From: Stictocephala bisonia
Taxonomy: Eukaryota > Arthropoda > Insecta > Hemiptera > Membracidae
Direction of reading: 5' to 3'
Assembly: GCA_035578905.1 (NCBI GenBank)
Contig: JAQJVL010000109.1
Span: forward strand, 1,588,566 to 1,652,565
Length of the DNA: 64,000 nucleotides
Position numbers and translations under genes: made by a program. The notes under the pieces are model-generated. The model did no database searches, had not been told where the DNA came from, and was given only the letters and a program-made list of their open reading frames with translations. This document shows, one piece after another, positions 1-13,000 of the stretch (position 1 is its first letter; every line of letters begins with the position of its first letter).

Positions 1-580
1 CTCTGTAAACACTTTGCCCCATTAAATTATAATCAACAGGATTTCTTAATGAAACTATACACGTATTTAGTGGGTGAACTTATAAAACTGAACCCTGAGG
101 AATCCCAGGAGTATTAGCTTTTTTTTTACATGTATTGTATTTTAATCTATAAAGAAGTCAGGTCAGTACAAGAGTACTTCAAGTAGCAACTCCAAATTAG
201 TCTGGTGATATATGTTACTGGTTGTTTCTGGAAATGAATAATATACCAGAGTTTTTTTTTATTTATTGTATTTTCATGTGGTTTTTTTTTTTATTGTGTT
301 AACAGCCAGGTGGCTCCATTCTCATCCTCAGCCCTGCGTTGACGGGATACTATATCTCCATCTTTCAGGAACGAAGGGTGCTACTGATGTTTAAACTTCG
401 TTTAGTCTCTTCAGATTTATCAAGCTCGAAAATATTGCATGACAACACTTAATAGTAAATAAATTATGGATTGATCATGGGCACGGGGCAGTGGTTTACG
501 CTTTAAATCAGGTTTCAAAAATACAAATTTGCAGAGTTTTTTCAAAATCGTAAATTTGAAGATACTTTTTTATACATACA
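1..580. other. AT-rich non-coding stretch, probably an intron of gene A
   Basis: No exon, RNA gene or recognisable repeat is visible, only short T runs. By comparison with gene B this should be the intron before the sixth coding exon of gene A, whose first five exons would lie upstream of the window. That placement is inferred from the paralog. Confidence 0.5.
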
Positions 581-720
581 GACGTACTTGACCTGGGGAC
601 AGACTGTCACTGTTGGGAAGGGTATTTGCCAGATCGATGTCGGAGACTTGGCTAGGGACACTATGACAGGGGATGTGATCCAACGCTCCCAAACCCTTAA
701 GATCAGGAGAGAGACCTGTA
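581..720 (-). pseudogene. Inverted fragment of a pickpocket TM1 exon
   Basis: Read on the minus strand this stretch stays open and encodes RVWERWITSPVIVS and then IWQIPFPTVTVCPQ, the segment just after TM1 of DEG/ENaC channels. It matches exon 3 of gene B (31450-31683) closely but lacks the start of TM1 and the last part of that exon. It lies opposite in strand to gene A, about 175 nt before exon 6 of that gene. It may be an inverted duplicate fragment trapped in an intron, or one exon of a third, minus-strand channel gene running out of the window. A candidate acceptor (ACAG) precedes it, but no good donor follows. Confidence 0.7.
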
Positions 721-894
721 GTTCAAAATATGGTCTGAATCTTTTTCATGTGGAATTGAAAAAAAAAAATACATTTCATCACTAAGAGGATAATAAAGCT
801 CAAGAGTGGTTAATTAAGACACCTAGTATTTATAGAAGTCTGTTAAACTTTATTTGGCTAAAAGATTCACAAAATTGTCTTTTCATTTTGTTAG

Positions 895-1090
895 GGTGCA
901 GAGAGAAATGAACACTCTGCTTGAGGATATGGAGTTCTGGTCTCTAGAGGAAGGCTACGTTCGCTCTGCAAGTGTGACATCTCCCCCTCTGCGAGCATCT
1001 GGTACTGGCTTCCAAAAGGCCGTTACATTATACTTGGGAACTGACGTTGTAGACATGGACTACCACTGTTGTGAGATTCAGGGCTTTAAG
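895..1090 (+). CDS. Gene A exon 6 equivalent
   Basis: The acceptor is TTTTGTTAG at 894 and the donor follows AAG at 1090. The exon encodes an extracellular segment including EFWSLEEGYV, LRASGTGFQ and the end EIQGFK. Its 196-nt length equals exon 6 of gene B (36427-36622). The donor reads GTCTCT, weaker than the GTATTT of the paralog. Confidence 0.85.
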
Positions 1091-4000
1091 GTCTCTAACG
1101 AACTTTATGAAACTATTCATTTGTTGAATATAGCTACTCAACCAAGAGCATAGATAAAGCGACGATTTTTGTTTACAAACATTAAACATAATAAAGCTAG
1201 TTTTTTTTACCTATATTAGTACAAGATATAGTATGCCATACAAACATGAACACTATTGACTGCTTTTAGACAATATAAATCGACACATTTTTTATATAAA
1301 GATAGTGTATTAGTTCAGACAAATTACCAGCACTCATTTTGACAATGAGTGTATGTTTGGGACAGTTGTGGATCCGTATTTATGACTTAGACTACTAAAA
1401 TAAATATTTTGTGATTGGTTTGGTAGGTTTTGACGTTAATGTGTATTGAAATGTGGATGACAAATATTTTTAAAGAAGACCTAATTTCATCCGGAGGTGT
1501 ATGTTTGGACTAAAAAATACCCAAATTTATCAAACATAATGTGAAGTCAAGAACTGCAAGAGAAGTCTGGGGTGTCCACGTTGGATGGTAGTCAGGGCCC
1601 ATATGTTATGTAGGGAGGATTACTAACTATCAGGTTTGTAAGTTAGTTAAAAATCAAAATAATACTACGTGGTTCGGATTCTACGTAAAATTGGAGCTCC
1701 CTTAGTTGCCCTGGATATTAGACTACAATAAATGCTCTTTCTAAAGAACAGTCAATATTAGTTAGTAACAAGACTACACATCTACATATATCATTCATCT
1801 ACATATATCATTCTCATACGCCACTAATATAACTTGGTTTGGCGTCTTAAAAATGAATAATGTGATTTGATTTGTTGAATATCTACGCCCACACATGTAG
1901 TGGACTGAGGGTAAAAAAATTAGGAGGAGCCCACCCATTTTTTATTTTCTTTTTTAAAGTAATTTTTTTAGTAGGGTAGACCGGGGCTAGTTGTGCCACT
2001 TTGGATATTATATATTTTTAAATGTTCCCTTTATTTTTAGACCTTTACTAACACTTCAATATGTTACTTTATTTAATTAAGAATAATTATTTAGTACCAT
2101 TGAACTGTTAAAAAACGTATGTAACAGTATATTAACGGTTTTATGAACTCATACATTGTAACAACATGCCCCAATGTGGGGTAAGTTGTGACGGGCTTGG
2201 GGCAGATTGTGACATATACTATAATAAGCAGCAGGTATTACAAAATAAGGCTGGAAAGTAAATAAATAAATAATAAATAAAAATGCCTTTATTTACAAGC
2301 GTTTCTCAGTACATAACTGTTTTACAGGACAACTCAAGTCAATGGCCTTAATACTAAGAAATAAATATTAGAAACTAAGAACAGTGCAAGTTAAGATTAA
2401 GGTATAATATATATATATAGTTTTACAAGTAAACACAGAGACTTAAAATTACAGTAACTACATTGTTTTCAAAAGTGTTATATTTTAAATTTGAGTATAC
2501 AGGGTGTCCCAGGACGGGTGGGAAATATTCAAGGGGTGCATTCCTTGGCTAAAATAAAGACTTTTTTCCCCTGCCAAATAAAAAAATAAAAAATAATAAT
2601 AAAATAAAATAAAAACAGATGTCTCTAGTCAGATGTAACAGAATACAATTACTCATTATCATCACTAGATTAACCCATCTCCATTTGTGAATGGCAGTTT
2701 ATGCAAACGTAAAAACCTTCATTCTTTGTGCACTTAACATGAGCCCACTTTTTACATTCCATACACTGCACCCAATCGTCTCTAAGTTTTGACTCTTTGT
2801 ATGGACCTATGCAAACTAAGCAGAAACAATCTTCTTCCTCATCGTCTTCTGAGCCTTCTTTCTTTTTTCTTGAAATAAGTCTTTTATTTTCTAATTCTTT
2901 CTTTTTATGTAGGCGTAATGATTCTTTTTTCATATCAAACAGCTTTTTTTTATTTTCAACTCCTTGCGTTTTTTAACTTTACGCCTCTTCATCTCTTCTA
3001 TGCGAATGTTCTCCTTAACGGTTGTGCTTGTCAGAATTGCAGACTTTAGGCTCTTGCGTTTTTGACTTTTGCGTGGACCAGCTTTTGGTAGAGATCTTAT
3101 ATCCATAGGGCTGACTGACAAAACCTGGGCATTAGATGGACATGGTTGGTTGGCATATGATGTGCTGGATTGAGGTTCTTGGTGATGCTGAGACTCTTCC
3201 ATTTCCCTAATGGTTGCATCATCTGTAGGCCTACCTTCTTCGACCTCACATTGGCCCACTTCTACAATAAGGCTATTCAATGGACGGTCGGTTACTGAAG
3301 AACATAGAAAGTCTTCTTCAGTAAAAATATTTTTATTGGATTCCCATATTCCAGTAGAGCGAAATCCTGCCTGTATGTTTGATGGTGTTGCCGCTTTTGG
3401 CAATGCTGTTCCCACTATAGTTGGGATGTCATAAATAGAGACTGTGTTTCCAGGATGACATTTTATCCACCCACACATAGCATCGTTGAATAATTTCTTA
3501 AATGGACCAAAAACAGAGACGTCGAGTGGTTGAAGTCTGTTTTTTGTGTGGGGAGGAAACGACAGCAGAGTAATGCCATTCTCTTTGCAATAGTCAAGAA
3601 CGTCTATATGCAGATGAGCACTATGGTTGTCGAGCAACACCAATACTGGTGATTCTTTTGAGCACCTAACCTTTTTAACAAAATGTTTCATGTAAAACAA
3701 AAAGTCAGGGCCTGTAATCCAACCGCTTGGATTAGCAGTGCCACAGCAACCTACTGGTCCATCACGTACAAAATGATCCTTGTAAAACTTTATAGGGAAT
3801 ACAAACATTGGAGGAACTGAATTGCCCTCTGCATTTACAGCTAGAACCATAGTCACATTAGTCCCTCTCTCGGCCGAAGTCATACCTCCAACTCTTTTCT
3901 CGCTTTTCTGTGCGATAATTCTTACCGGTTTTTTAACAGTTCCAGTCCCTGTCTCGTCAATATTCCAAATGTCATTAGCTGTAAATTTTTTTTGATTCAA

Positions 4001-7000
4001 TACTAACTCCAGGTTTTGAAAAAACAGATCGACATTATGATTATGTTTGTTGAAGCTTGTACTACGACTTAAGCTGGTGGCCTCAGGAACTCGAATGGAA
4101 ACATTTTCGTTGCGCTGCATAAACTTTGTAAACCAATCATTACTGGCTTGCCTATTAGCAACCCAATTCTCAGGGACAGCAACTTTGTTGGCAATAGCAA
4201 TTTCGAAAGCTATATTCCTCATTTCTTTTGGGCTTATACCATAAAATATTTTCGCTGCCTGAACAGCATAATCAGAGTGTTGATTTTCTTGTTCAGCCGA
4301 AAATATCAGTCTAGGTTTTTTGTACCTCATATTAACACATTTATCTAGGTTGCTCTCTTGTTTCTTAATAAACCTAAGTAATGACATTCGGTTAACACCA
4401 TGTTTTTCAGCTGCTTGTCTTAAGCTATATGTTCCAGATTTTACATCTAACGACGCTGACTCGTAGATCACACTGACCATGGGTTGTTTTCCTTTTGTAA
4501 TTTCTCACCATTATTTGCAACAAACCCAATAAAACACGCATTATTATACATTGGGGCATGTTGTGACATGTCACAATGTGCCCCCAGCCCGTCGTCACAA
4601 CTAGCCCCATCGTCCGCCATCTTACTATATGCGACCTGCACGCAACTCACCCAATCGTAGGGAAAATGTATCAATACCGTACGTAGGGAGAATAAACAAG
4701 CTATCTAATAAAAATAAAACGAGTTGCTTACCTTGTTGTATGTGAGAGATACACCAAATCTAAAACAACGGCAAAATTTTACTTTTTAACTACGAAATTA
4801 CAAAAATTTTTAAAGACTAGCACAAACACAACGAATCACTGTCAAACTACACCAGCAGACTGCAGGTATGAAGGAGGATATGTCTACGTGACCGGGTGGT
4901 GCTGCTACCTGTGGATTGTCTGAAAAACTATTTTGTCACAACATGCCCCTGTCACAACTAGCCCCGGTCTACCTACTGTCCAAGTATCAACTATATTACC
5001 AATATTTCTGTGTTTGAATTAGTTTGACGTAAATGTTCACATACAACATTATGTCGACAATCAACGTTTATTGGTATAGAAGAAAATAAGGGAGGGGGGT
5101 TGTAGATGAAAAGAAAACATCCAACTTCGTGAAAAGTGTGTCCTAGGTGTGTTTGGTATCAACCTCAATTTAGCATGTGAGAAAGGCAATATATAAGAGT
5201 ATAGCTTTATTAGGAAACACGTAATTTAGTATGAAGTGTGGATGGAGATCTGTGATTGATGGATGGAGAATCATCAATGCTTTAAGTTTTGATTGAATTG
5301 GTACTCATATACGCATTTGTATCATATGTGGTTTTACATCAACGAAAATTCTCAAATATGCTTCTTTCGTAATTGAAAAATAGCTCCATAGAAAGTTAAT
5401 GCTTGTAAAGAACTTTCCACGAAACATGTTTCATTACAACTATATGTATATAATATATTCACATACATTAACACCCATTTCACGAATATTATTTTATGTG
5501 TACTTAATCGTTTTACTTAATCTATTAAATTAATAGTTTGATTATATTGTTTTTTTTCATGATCTATAGATCGCCATGAACAATCCAGCCGAATTTCCCA
5601 GAATGAATGAGAAGTTTTTCTACGTACCGCCCTTTGGACTGACTCATCTTATAGTAGAGCCTAAGGTAATGCAGACCAGCGACTCCCTACGGTCCTACAC
5701 TCCAGATAAGAGACACTGCTTCTTCTCTTCCGAAAGAGAGCTTAAGTATTTTTCAACTTACACGCAGAGTAACTGCGAGGTTGAGTGCTTGACTGACTTT
5801 ACTCTGAGGAAGTGCGGCTGCGTTGAGTTCTATATGCCTAGTAAGTAAATTACAGTTTACAACATATTTAATTTGGGTAGTACTTTGTTATCTAAGGAAC
5901 TCAATAGAAGGAGAATTTTCATGGCTGAGCTACCAGAGAAGACCGAAGGTTTGTCTGGGGGGAAAATTTTTGGAATTGGTTAAACCAAGTAGGTACCCTA
6001 CTCTTGTAGACAATAGGAGATAACAATACACCTAAAGTTGGTGTACGAATAGGGAACCCTTACAGATCTTCTTCACTTTCTTTAAGTAAACTAAATGTTG
6101 TACGTAGTATCTATTTAAACATTCAGTTTTAGAGTTGTGGGTTGTAAGATATAAATGGCAAAACTTGTTACGTGATTATGATACTTATAAGATTGTTACA
6201 CATTATTTTTGGATTAACACTCTCATACAATGTAACAATTTATTTATTTTTAAATAACTTAATTAGTTTTTCAATCTTAATCCTATATATTAAAACAATC
6301 GGGTCATTTAGTTCGGGTCATTTAGTTCAATCACTTTCTTAACTTATTACTTGACCGATTTTGATTAAACATTTTTTATTCTAAAGATAATTTTGTTTTC
6401 CAAGTCATATCAGAGTTAGATTTTTAAATTCCCGTAGGTTTTGGTCCTATACCACGTCAAAGTTGCAATGTTATTCTTATGGAGATGAATTTTAATTGAC
6501 CAGCTGGTGGCATAAACAAAATGTTAAATAGTCCAAATAACTTGTTAGGTTAAACATAGAGAGAAGCACAGTAAAATATCAAGCTAATTATAAACGGGCG
6601 AATAAATGTCTGTCTGTGTGTATGTTATCATCAGCCGTTAAATAAAATGAAAACATTTTAAATAGGCTTAGTAATAACATTGGTTGTTTATAATTATTAT
6701 ACTTAAAATAGAGTACAAACTAAGTGCAGTGAGTGACCTACTGTAAATGAATTTAAATAATATGATTTTACTTATACAGTTTAATTACTAATATATACGG
6801 TCTAAAAGTTATATGCCAAGGCCGAATGTTGACGGCACTGGAACGCGAAGCGTGCAGGTATGTCCCCTAACATATCATTAAACAGGATAACAAATTAAAA
6901 TACTCTTAAAAACGCAAAACTCCCGAATGAGCGAAATCACGAACGTTATCCTAATCCACCGTAATAGAACAAAATCAAAATGTTCTTTTAGTCACGTCTC

Positions 7001-10000
7001 CCCTGCAAGATGTGACGGCGCTGGATAGGCAATCTGGGTACAGGATTCCTCATCCCGTGTATGTGAATTGCCTACACAGCGCCTAGTTAAAGTTTTACCA
7101 CACACTTTCAAACGATTCTGTTCCAATAAGTTAATAAGTAGTTGAATTTTTTACATACATTTTTTCTAAAGTAATAATGTCTTAATGCGTTTGATTATTA
7201 AGTTCTATTTGAACTTAGTAATGCTAAAACAATATATTAAAACGAATGTACAAGGATATTAAATTAACTAATTGCAATTTAACAAAACATTGCACTGAAT
7301 TGTATCAATTAAAATGTAATTGAATTATGCAACTTATAATTTATAAAGTTTATAAGGAGGTAGGGTTTATAGACTTTATGACTATATTCCAGAGCTTGAC
7401 ATAAGCGCTTGTTAATTTATGCAATTATGTTTTCTAGGATATTATTTAAATGTGTAATTCAACGAACTGTTTCTAATTTTTAGGAGGACTTTATACTCCA
7501 ATATGTGGCTTTGGAAGACGTGAATGTACTGTGAATGCTGAAAGTATGTTATTAGTAATAAATATACAAACTAAAGAATTTTAATTAAATTGCATGTTTA
7601 ATCCTATAATTTATAGTTTTACATCCAATCATTATTTAATTATTAGAGTTGAGATAGAGTTGTTATTGGAAAATTACTTTTTAAATTTTGTTAGATTTTC
7701 AAAGTGATATTTTATTGGTAATATCATAGAATTTAACAAATTTGGTAATATACATACATTCATTACATCTTTATTTTTTACTATTTTTGAAATTTATTAT
7801 TTTTTTTACTTAATAGCAAATCATAACAGTACTAAGCTGATAACAATAATGTTAGTTTTTTTACTATTAACGATACTAATAACAATACTAACACTACCTA
7901 ACTTACCTTTGTGGTAGTTAGTTATTTTACACTGTCATATACATGGAAAAGTGCCTCAAGTGTGTTTCTTTCTGTAGTAATTTTAGTTAGCTTTGAGAAC
8001 TAGTAGTCTAGGGATGCCCTATAATATTCACCAACCCACCCACACACGTACAATTTTACTGTAATAGGAATATTAAGTGTTATATACTGTGGTAGTAATA
8101 TACGTCTCGTGGCATTTGTCCACCCGGCCACCCATACACGAACAGTGTATTATCTATAACTTAAATATCCTTGAGTTATAGATAGCACAGTTTCGAATCC
8201 TGTCTTTGACAGGAAGTTTTTATCAGTAATATTAACCTTTCACTACTGTACTCGTTCTCCCACTTGCTCTACAACAGTCTGATTTGAGTGTACTTTTCTT
8301 TCTTTCAGCTGTGTAGTATTATTATTATTCATCTAAACATTTTCAATTTACAATCTATAGTTACAAATAATAAACTAATAAGTAAATTAATGAAGTAAGT
8401 AGTAAATATAAAATTCAATAAATATAAAATCATTAATTCGTGTTTAATTTGACAAAACCATGTAACTTTTTATGTTACTTTTAAGGATACTAGCATGATC
8501 AAAATATATATAGTCTATTTGTGCTTTAAATTTTGTGACTATTTCTCTCGTAATTTATTATCACAAAAGGTTATACAAAAACGATGAGCATATTGCTAAG
8601 TTGTTTGTTATAACTTTAAGTTATCCGACTTTAAAAGTTAGGAATTAAGAACTGTTCTTGTGACTATAAAAATATATTGTTGCGATCAAGACAGTTTGGC
8701 ATGTGTGTAATATATTGTTGTTATCGAAAATTTAAATAAAACAAACTAGAATGTTTGGTTAAAACTGATTCCTTCCCTCAGATAACCAAGAAGCCAGAAT
8801 ATACGAGCAGATGTATAAGTAGAATATTATCTGATTGTTATTTAAAATATTACGGCAACATCGAATCCTTTTCGGTGTTTCTGAAGCAATTTATATAAAG
8901 CTATTCAAACATTCGCTACCTTACCTGCAGGTCAGTTGATGGAGGAGTCGATGAGGGGCAGTGTGAAGCACACAGTCAATGAAAACGCTTGTAATTGTCT
9001 ACCGGAATGTCAGTCCATCCAGTACGTAGCCGAGGTTTCACAAAGTACTTACGAGCCTTCTGCAATTTACCAGGCTGACAGTGGCGTCCCCGATGCTTTT
9101 AAGTAAGTTAAGATTTAAATACAAATAATATTAAATAACACACAAGTAATTATGTTGCACATATGTTTAGTTTTAGGCTGCATCTTTTAATATTATTGTT
9201 TGAATTGTTTTTAAATATTCAAAAAGAATCTACTAAAATGTATTCTTCTTGAAATTGAGAGGACACGCAAACTTATAATTCAGTAGTGGTAAATTATGTT
9301 AATCCCAACAATTCAATTTTCTGACTGCCCTAAATGTTTGCCCAAAATGCCTGTTATCAACTCAAAACATGGTTTGAATTATTATATTATTTCGATAGTT
9401 GATTAATAACCGACTTTGACAGGTGGTTAAAAATGAGCTTACCACAACGAGATGAGGACATCTCAGTTTTTCCACCATTGTAGGTATTTTTATTTAGTAA
9501 TGTTGTTACAGTAATAATTCTTTTGCAAGTCTGTAAACATCATTAGGATACCAAAAGTAAATCGATACTACTACTGATGTATCTCCTGATTATTTTAATG
9601 AATATTTAATTTTAAGTGTTAATGAATTTACAAATGAAGATAGTTATGACCTTAGGACTACCAAGTACGTTCAATACTTGCAGAAAACGAAAACTTTGTA
9701 TGTAATTTTATGTTTCGAAAAAGTAAAGTAGATGGAATACAAGATCCTATTTTGAACTTGAAAATTATCTATAGCTTAGATATTTTTAGCTTAAATATTC
9801 CTATTTTTAAAATATTATTAGTATTAAATGTTCCATTGTATGTAAACATCTATAAAAAATACATTAAATCTTGTATTTTTTAAACGGAGTCGTTTCTGAA
9901 CAACTAAAATGGGGAAAGGTTTTTAGCAGAACACAAAATGGTACAAAAGAATAATGCTAAAATTATAGACCTATATCGATATAGGCCAAAACTATAGACC

Positions 10001-13000
10001 TACAGTAGCTTAAATATATTCAAACTCATACAAAATCAAATGATAGAATACTAAGGAGTCAACTTGTTTCCAGTAAAAATCAATTTGGATTCCCTTCTGG
10101 CCATAATTCTTATTAAGCACTTTTAAATTACTTTGAATTAAGTTTGGATGGCGTTGGAGGAAAAACCCCAACACAAAGTATATTATTTGATTTAAATACA
10201 ATTGACATTTAACACAATATCTCACGAAATGTTATTACACATATTAAAATACTATGAATTATCAGACAAAATAGTAAAATTAATCCAATCCTATCTCCAA
10301 AACCGTTATTAGTCTGTATTTGTTACGGGTAAAAACTCAGCTGGTGTTCCACAGGGATCCATTTTTGGACAAATGATATTTATTATTTATATATAGATTT
10401 AGCAAATGTTATTACAGTTCAATATATTATACTCTTATTATTAGTCAGTATATTAAAGCCTGATGATATATCACTTATTGTGCAATGCTTAAAATTACAA
10501 TCATTTATGTGAAGAAAAATCCTAAATTATTATCAAGTGGTGTTCAGAAAATAATTTAACAATCAATACAAATAAAACACAAGATATAGTATTTTAGTTT
10601 TATCCAAAAGAATAAATTGGATACTTTTAGAAGAAATTGATGACTTGTATTTTTCCTAGAGTTCCCATACTGATTATATCAAAAAAATCAAAAGTAATTT
10701 TTGCTCTACGAATAATTAAACATCATGTAAATGCAGATCTTTTATTATTGGTATTCCATCCATTCATTCAGAGCCACTTATCTTACTTAATTTTACTCTT
10801 GGGTAACAGTCCTGGTGCTTTTATAATCTTTAAATTACAAAAAAGGCCATCAAATTAATAAAAAATATTCCTAAAATGTAAGCTGTAAACTTTTTTAAAA
10901 AATCTTGAAACTATGTCTTTACTTCTTTATATGTTTTTCACTCCTTATTATATATAAAAAATATTTCTAAATGTACAGTTCAAAGTAGTATGTATAACTA
11001 CTTTATAAGAAACAAAGACAATATAAGAAGAAATTATATAGGAAAAAGGAAAGAAAGTAGTTACAAGAAAACATCGACAAATCACTTGACAGAAATAGTA
11101 TTGAAAATTTTAAATTTCAAGAATTGTAAGAATAATATCATATATTTATCTCCTTTGCTTGGTTTTATATTAATTTACTATTTTATACATAATATGTCTA
11201 ATTCATTGTTTCAAGTGAAGGCAATAAATATTATTATTACTAATACATGAACAAGAAAAGGAAACAATTGGTACGGAAGACAACAATAACAGAACTGACA
11301 CAGGTGTATCAAGTGTTGTGGAGATTGTAGGCGATAGGTTCTATGCTCGGCTCTCTTCAAACTGATATGGCACCCGTGTAGTTTTTGAACTATATGATTA
11401 GTGAAAGTTCAATCTAGTGGACCACAATTGGATACTATAGGTATTTTTTTAATCAAAACCGTAAAGTACAATAAGAAACTTAAAGTTTCACATATTTATA
11501 TGTAAAAATATATAACGAACTCACTTTCTTATGCTGTACTGTTTCTTTACCTATGAAACGAAACAGAGGGTCATATGAAGTGATACGATCATTATTAGGC
11601 AGCACAACGGCTCCCTCATGCTTTTATAATGATTAGTCAGTAACATTAGTTTTATGAATATTCGGTACTTAATATTATATTATAATTTTTTTACCTCAAG
11701 AACTTAGTAAATGAACTAAAACCACTTTTCAGAAACATCGGTGTAAATACAGTACACATATTTTTCAAACATTCTGAGTTCTACGCCTACCAACGTAATG
11801 AACTGTATGGCTATACGGACTTTATAGGTAAGAACTTTTTATGTTAACTTTGTATTCAAATACATTATCTTAGCCTAATAAATTACCTTTTTGATGACTG
11901 GTATTTGAAATTAATCAGAATGGGTAAAAAATCTATGTAACCATGGGGTTAATACAATTTACATTGTATTATTTGGCAACGTATTGATGGAATGTTTAAA
12001 ATCTACATAAATATAAAAACTTAAATTAAAAACAGTTTAAACATTCTTTTAAAATTTTATTTGAAAAGTAATAAATTACAAATTTTACATTAATAAATTT
12101 TTAATCATTGACTGTTCAACTCATTGCACAATTTATTTTTTTTCTTTTAACGCATTACACGATCTTAATATGCGCGCGCACACGTGTTCGTATGTTGTAC
12201 GTGCCTACTTAAATGGTTGACCCTGTGTCTTAAAAAAATCATATATCCTTTATTTATATTGTGTGTGTGTGTGTTTGTTCTTCTTTCTTTTTTAATAGAC
12301 GGTGACATATTGTTTATTGTTGGATATCCCTCACGTACGTTGAGTGGTAGAATGGACATTGTACCGGGTCTTTAGACCGGTACATTTCTTTTTTTTTATC
12401 GTAGTCTGCCGGGCTGCCTGAGATTCGCTCAGGCCTGCGTTTTGCGTACTTTGGTGGCCGTTGGACTCGGTCGTTCCGTGTTCCAGCTTGAGTCGGTCCA
12501 GTTGGCCAGTTTTTCTAGTCGTTTCCTGGCTGCTTTCGTCAAGTCATGGTTGCCGGCTGAGAGACACTAAAACGTAAGTGTTCATTCTGTAAGTTTTAAT
12601 ATCTAATCACCCTTTTGGTGAAAATACTTTTGTTTCATTGAAAATATTAATCGGGCTTAGTTGTGTTTTCAGGGTTTTGTTAAATTTGTATTTTCTTTGT
12701 CTAGTTTTGTTAACCTAGGTTTGAGCCATGTGCTCCATGTTAATTTTTACCGTTAATTACCGTTAATGCTTTTTATATCTGCCTTTATTGTCAATAGTAG
12801 TTCTGTATAATGTTTGGTTGAGCCTTTTTACAGTTGTAGTTACCGATTTACCATATTTTTTGTTCTTTGCCAATAACCTAGCCTAGCTGTACCCTTTGAT
12901 TTTCATGTTATAACCTATTGCTCATGTATCCATAGCCTAGTATTCAGTTTGTAATTTTTTTCAGTTCCATATACGTAATTTATTCTTTGGTAATTTGTTA

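Larger units (their letters stand above)
1979..4969 (-). mobile_element. Tc1/mariner-superfamily pogo/Tigger-like DNA transposon
   Basis: A 2991-bp element sits in an intron of gene A. It has 17-nt inverted ends (GACCGGGGCTAGTTGTG) flanked by TA on both sides (1977-1978 and 4970-4971), the target duplication of this superfamily. Related CACAAC and GGGGC motifs recur inside both ends (about 2160-2215 and 4551-4605), probably transposase-binding subterminal repeats. The interior encodes a DDE transposase and a separate PHD-like finger frame on the minus strand. At least two frame breaks suggest that this copy is not autonomous. Confidence 0.92.

Noticed and set aside
6290..7083. Element E as a Helitron, because a hairpin is followed by CTAG-T
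   Set aside because: Similarity between the two copies continues about 200 bp past the CTAG, so this is not the terminus, and the left end is not a clean TC next to A.
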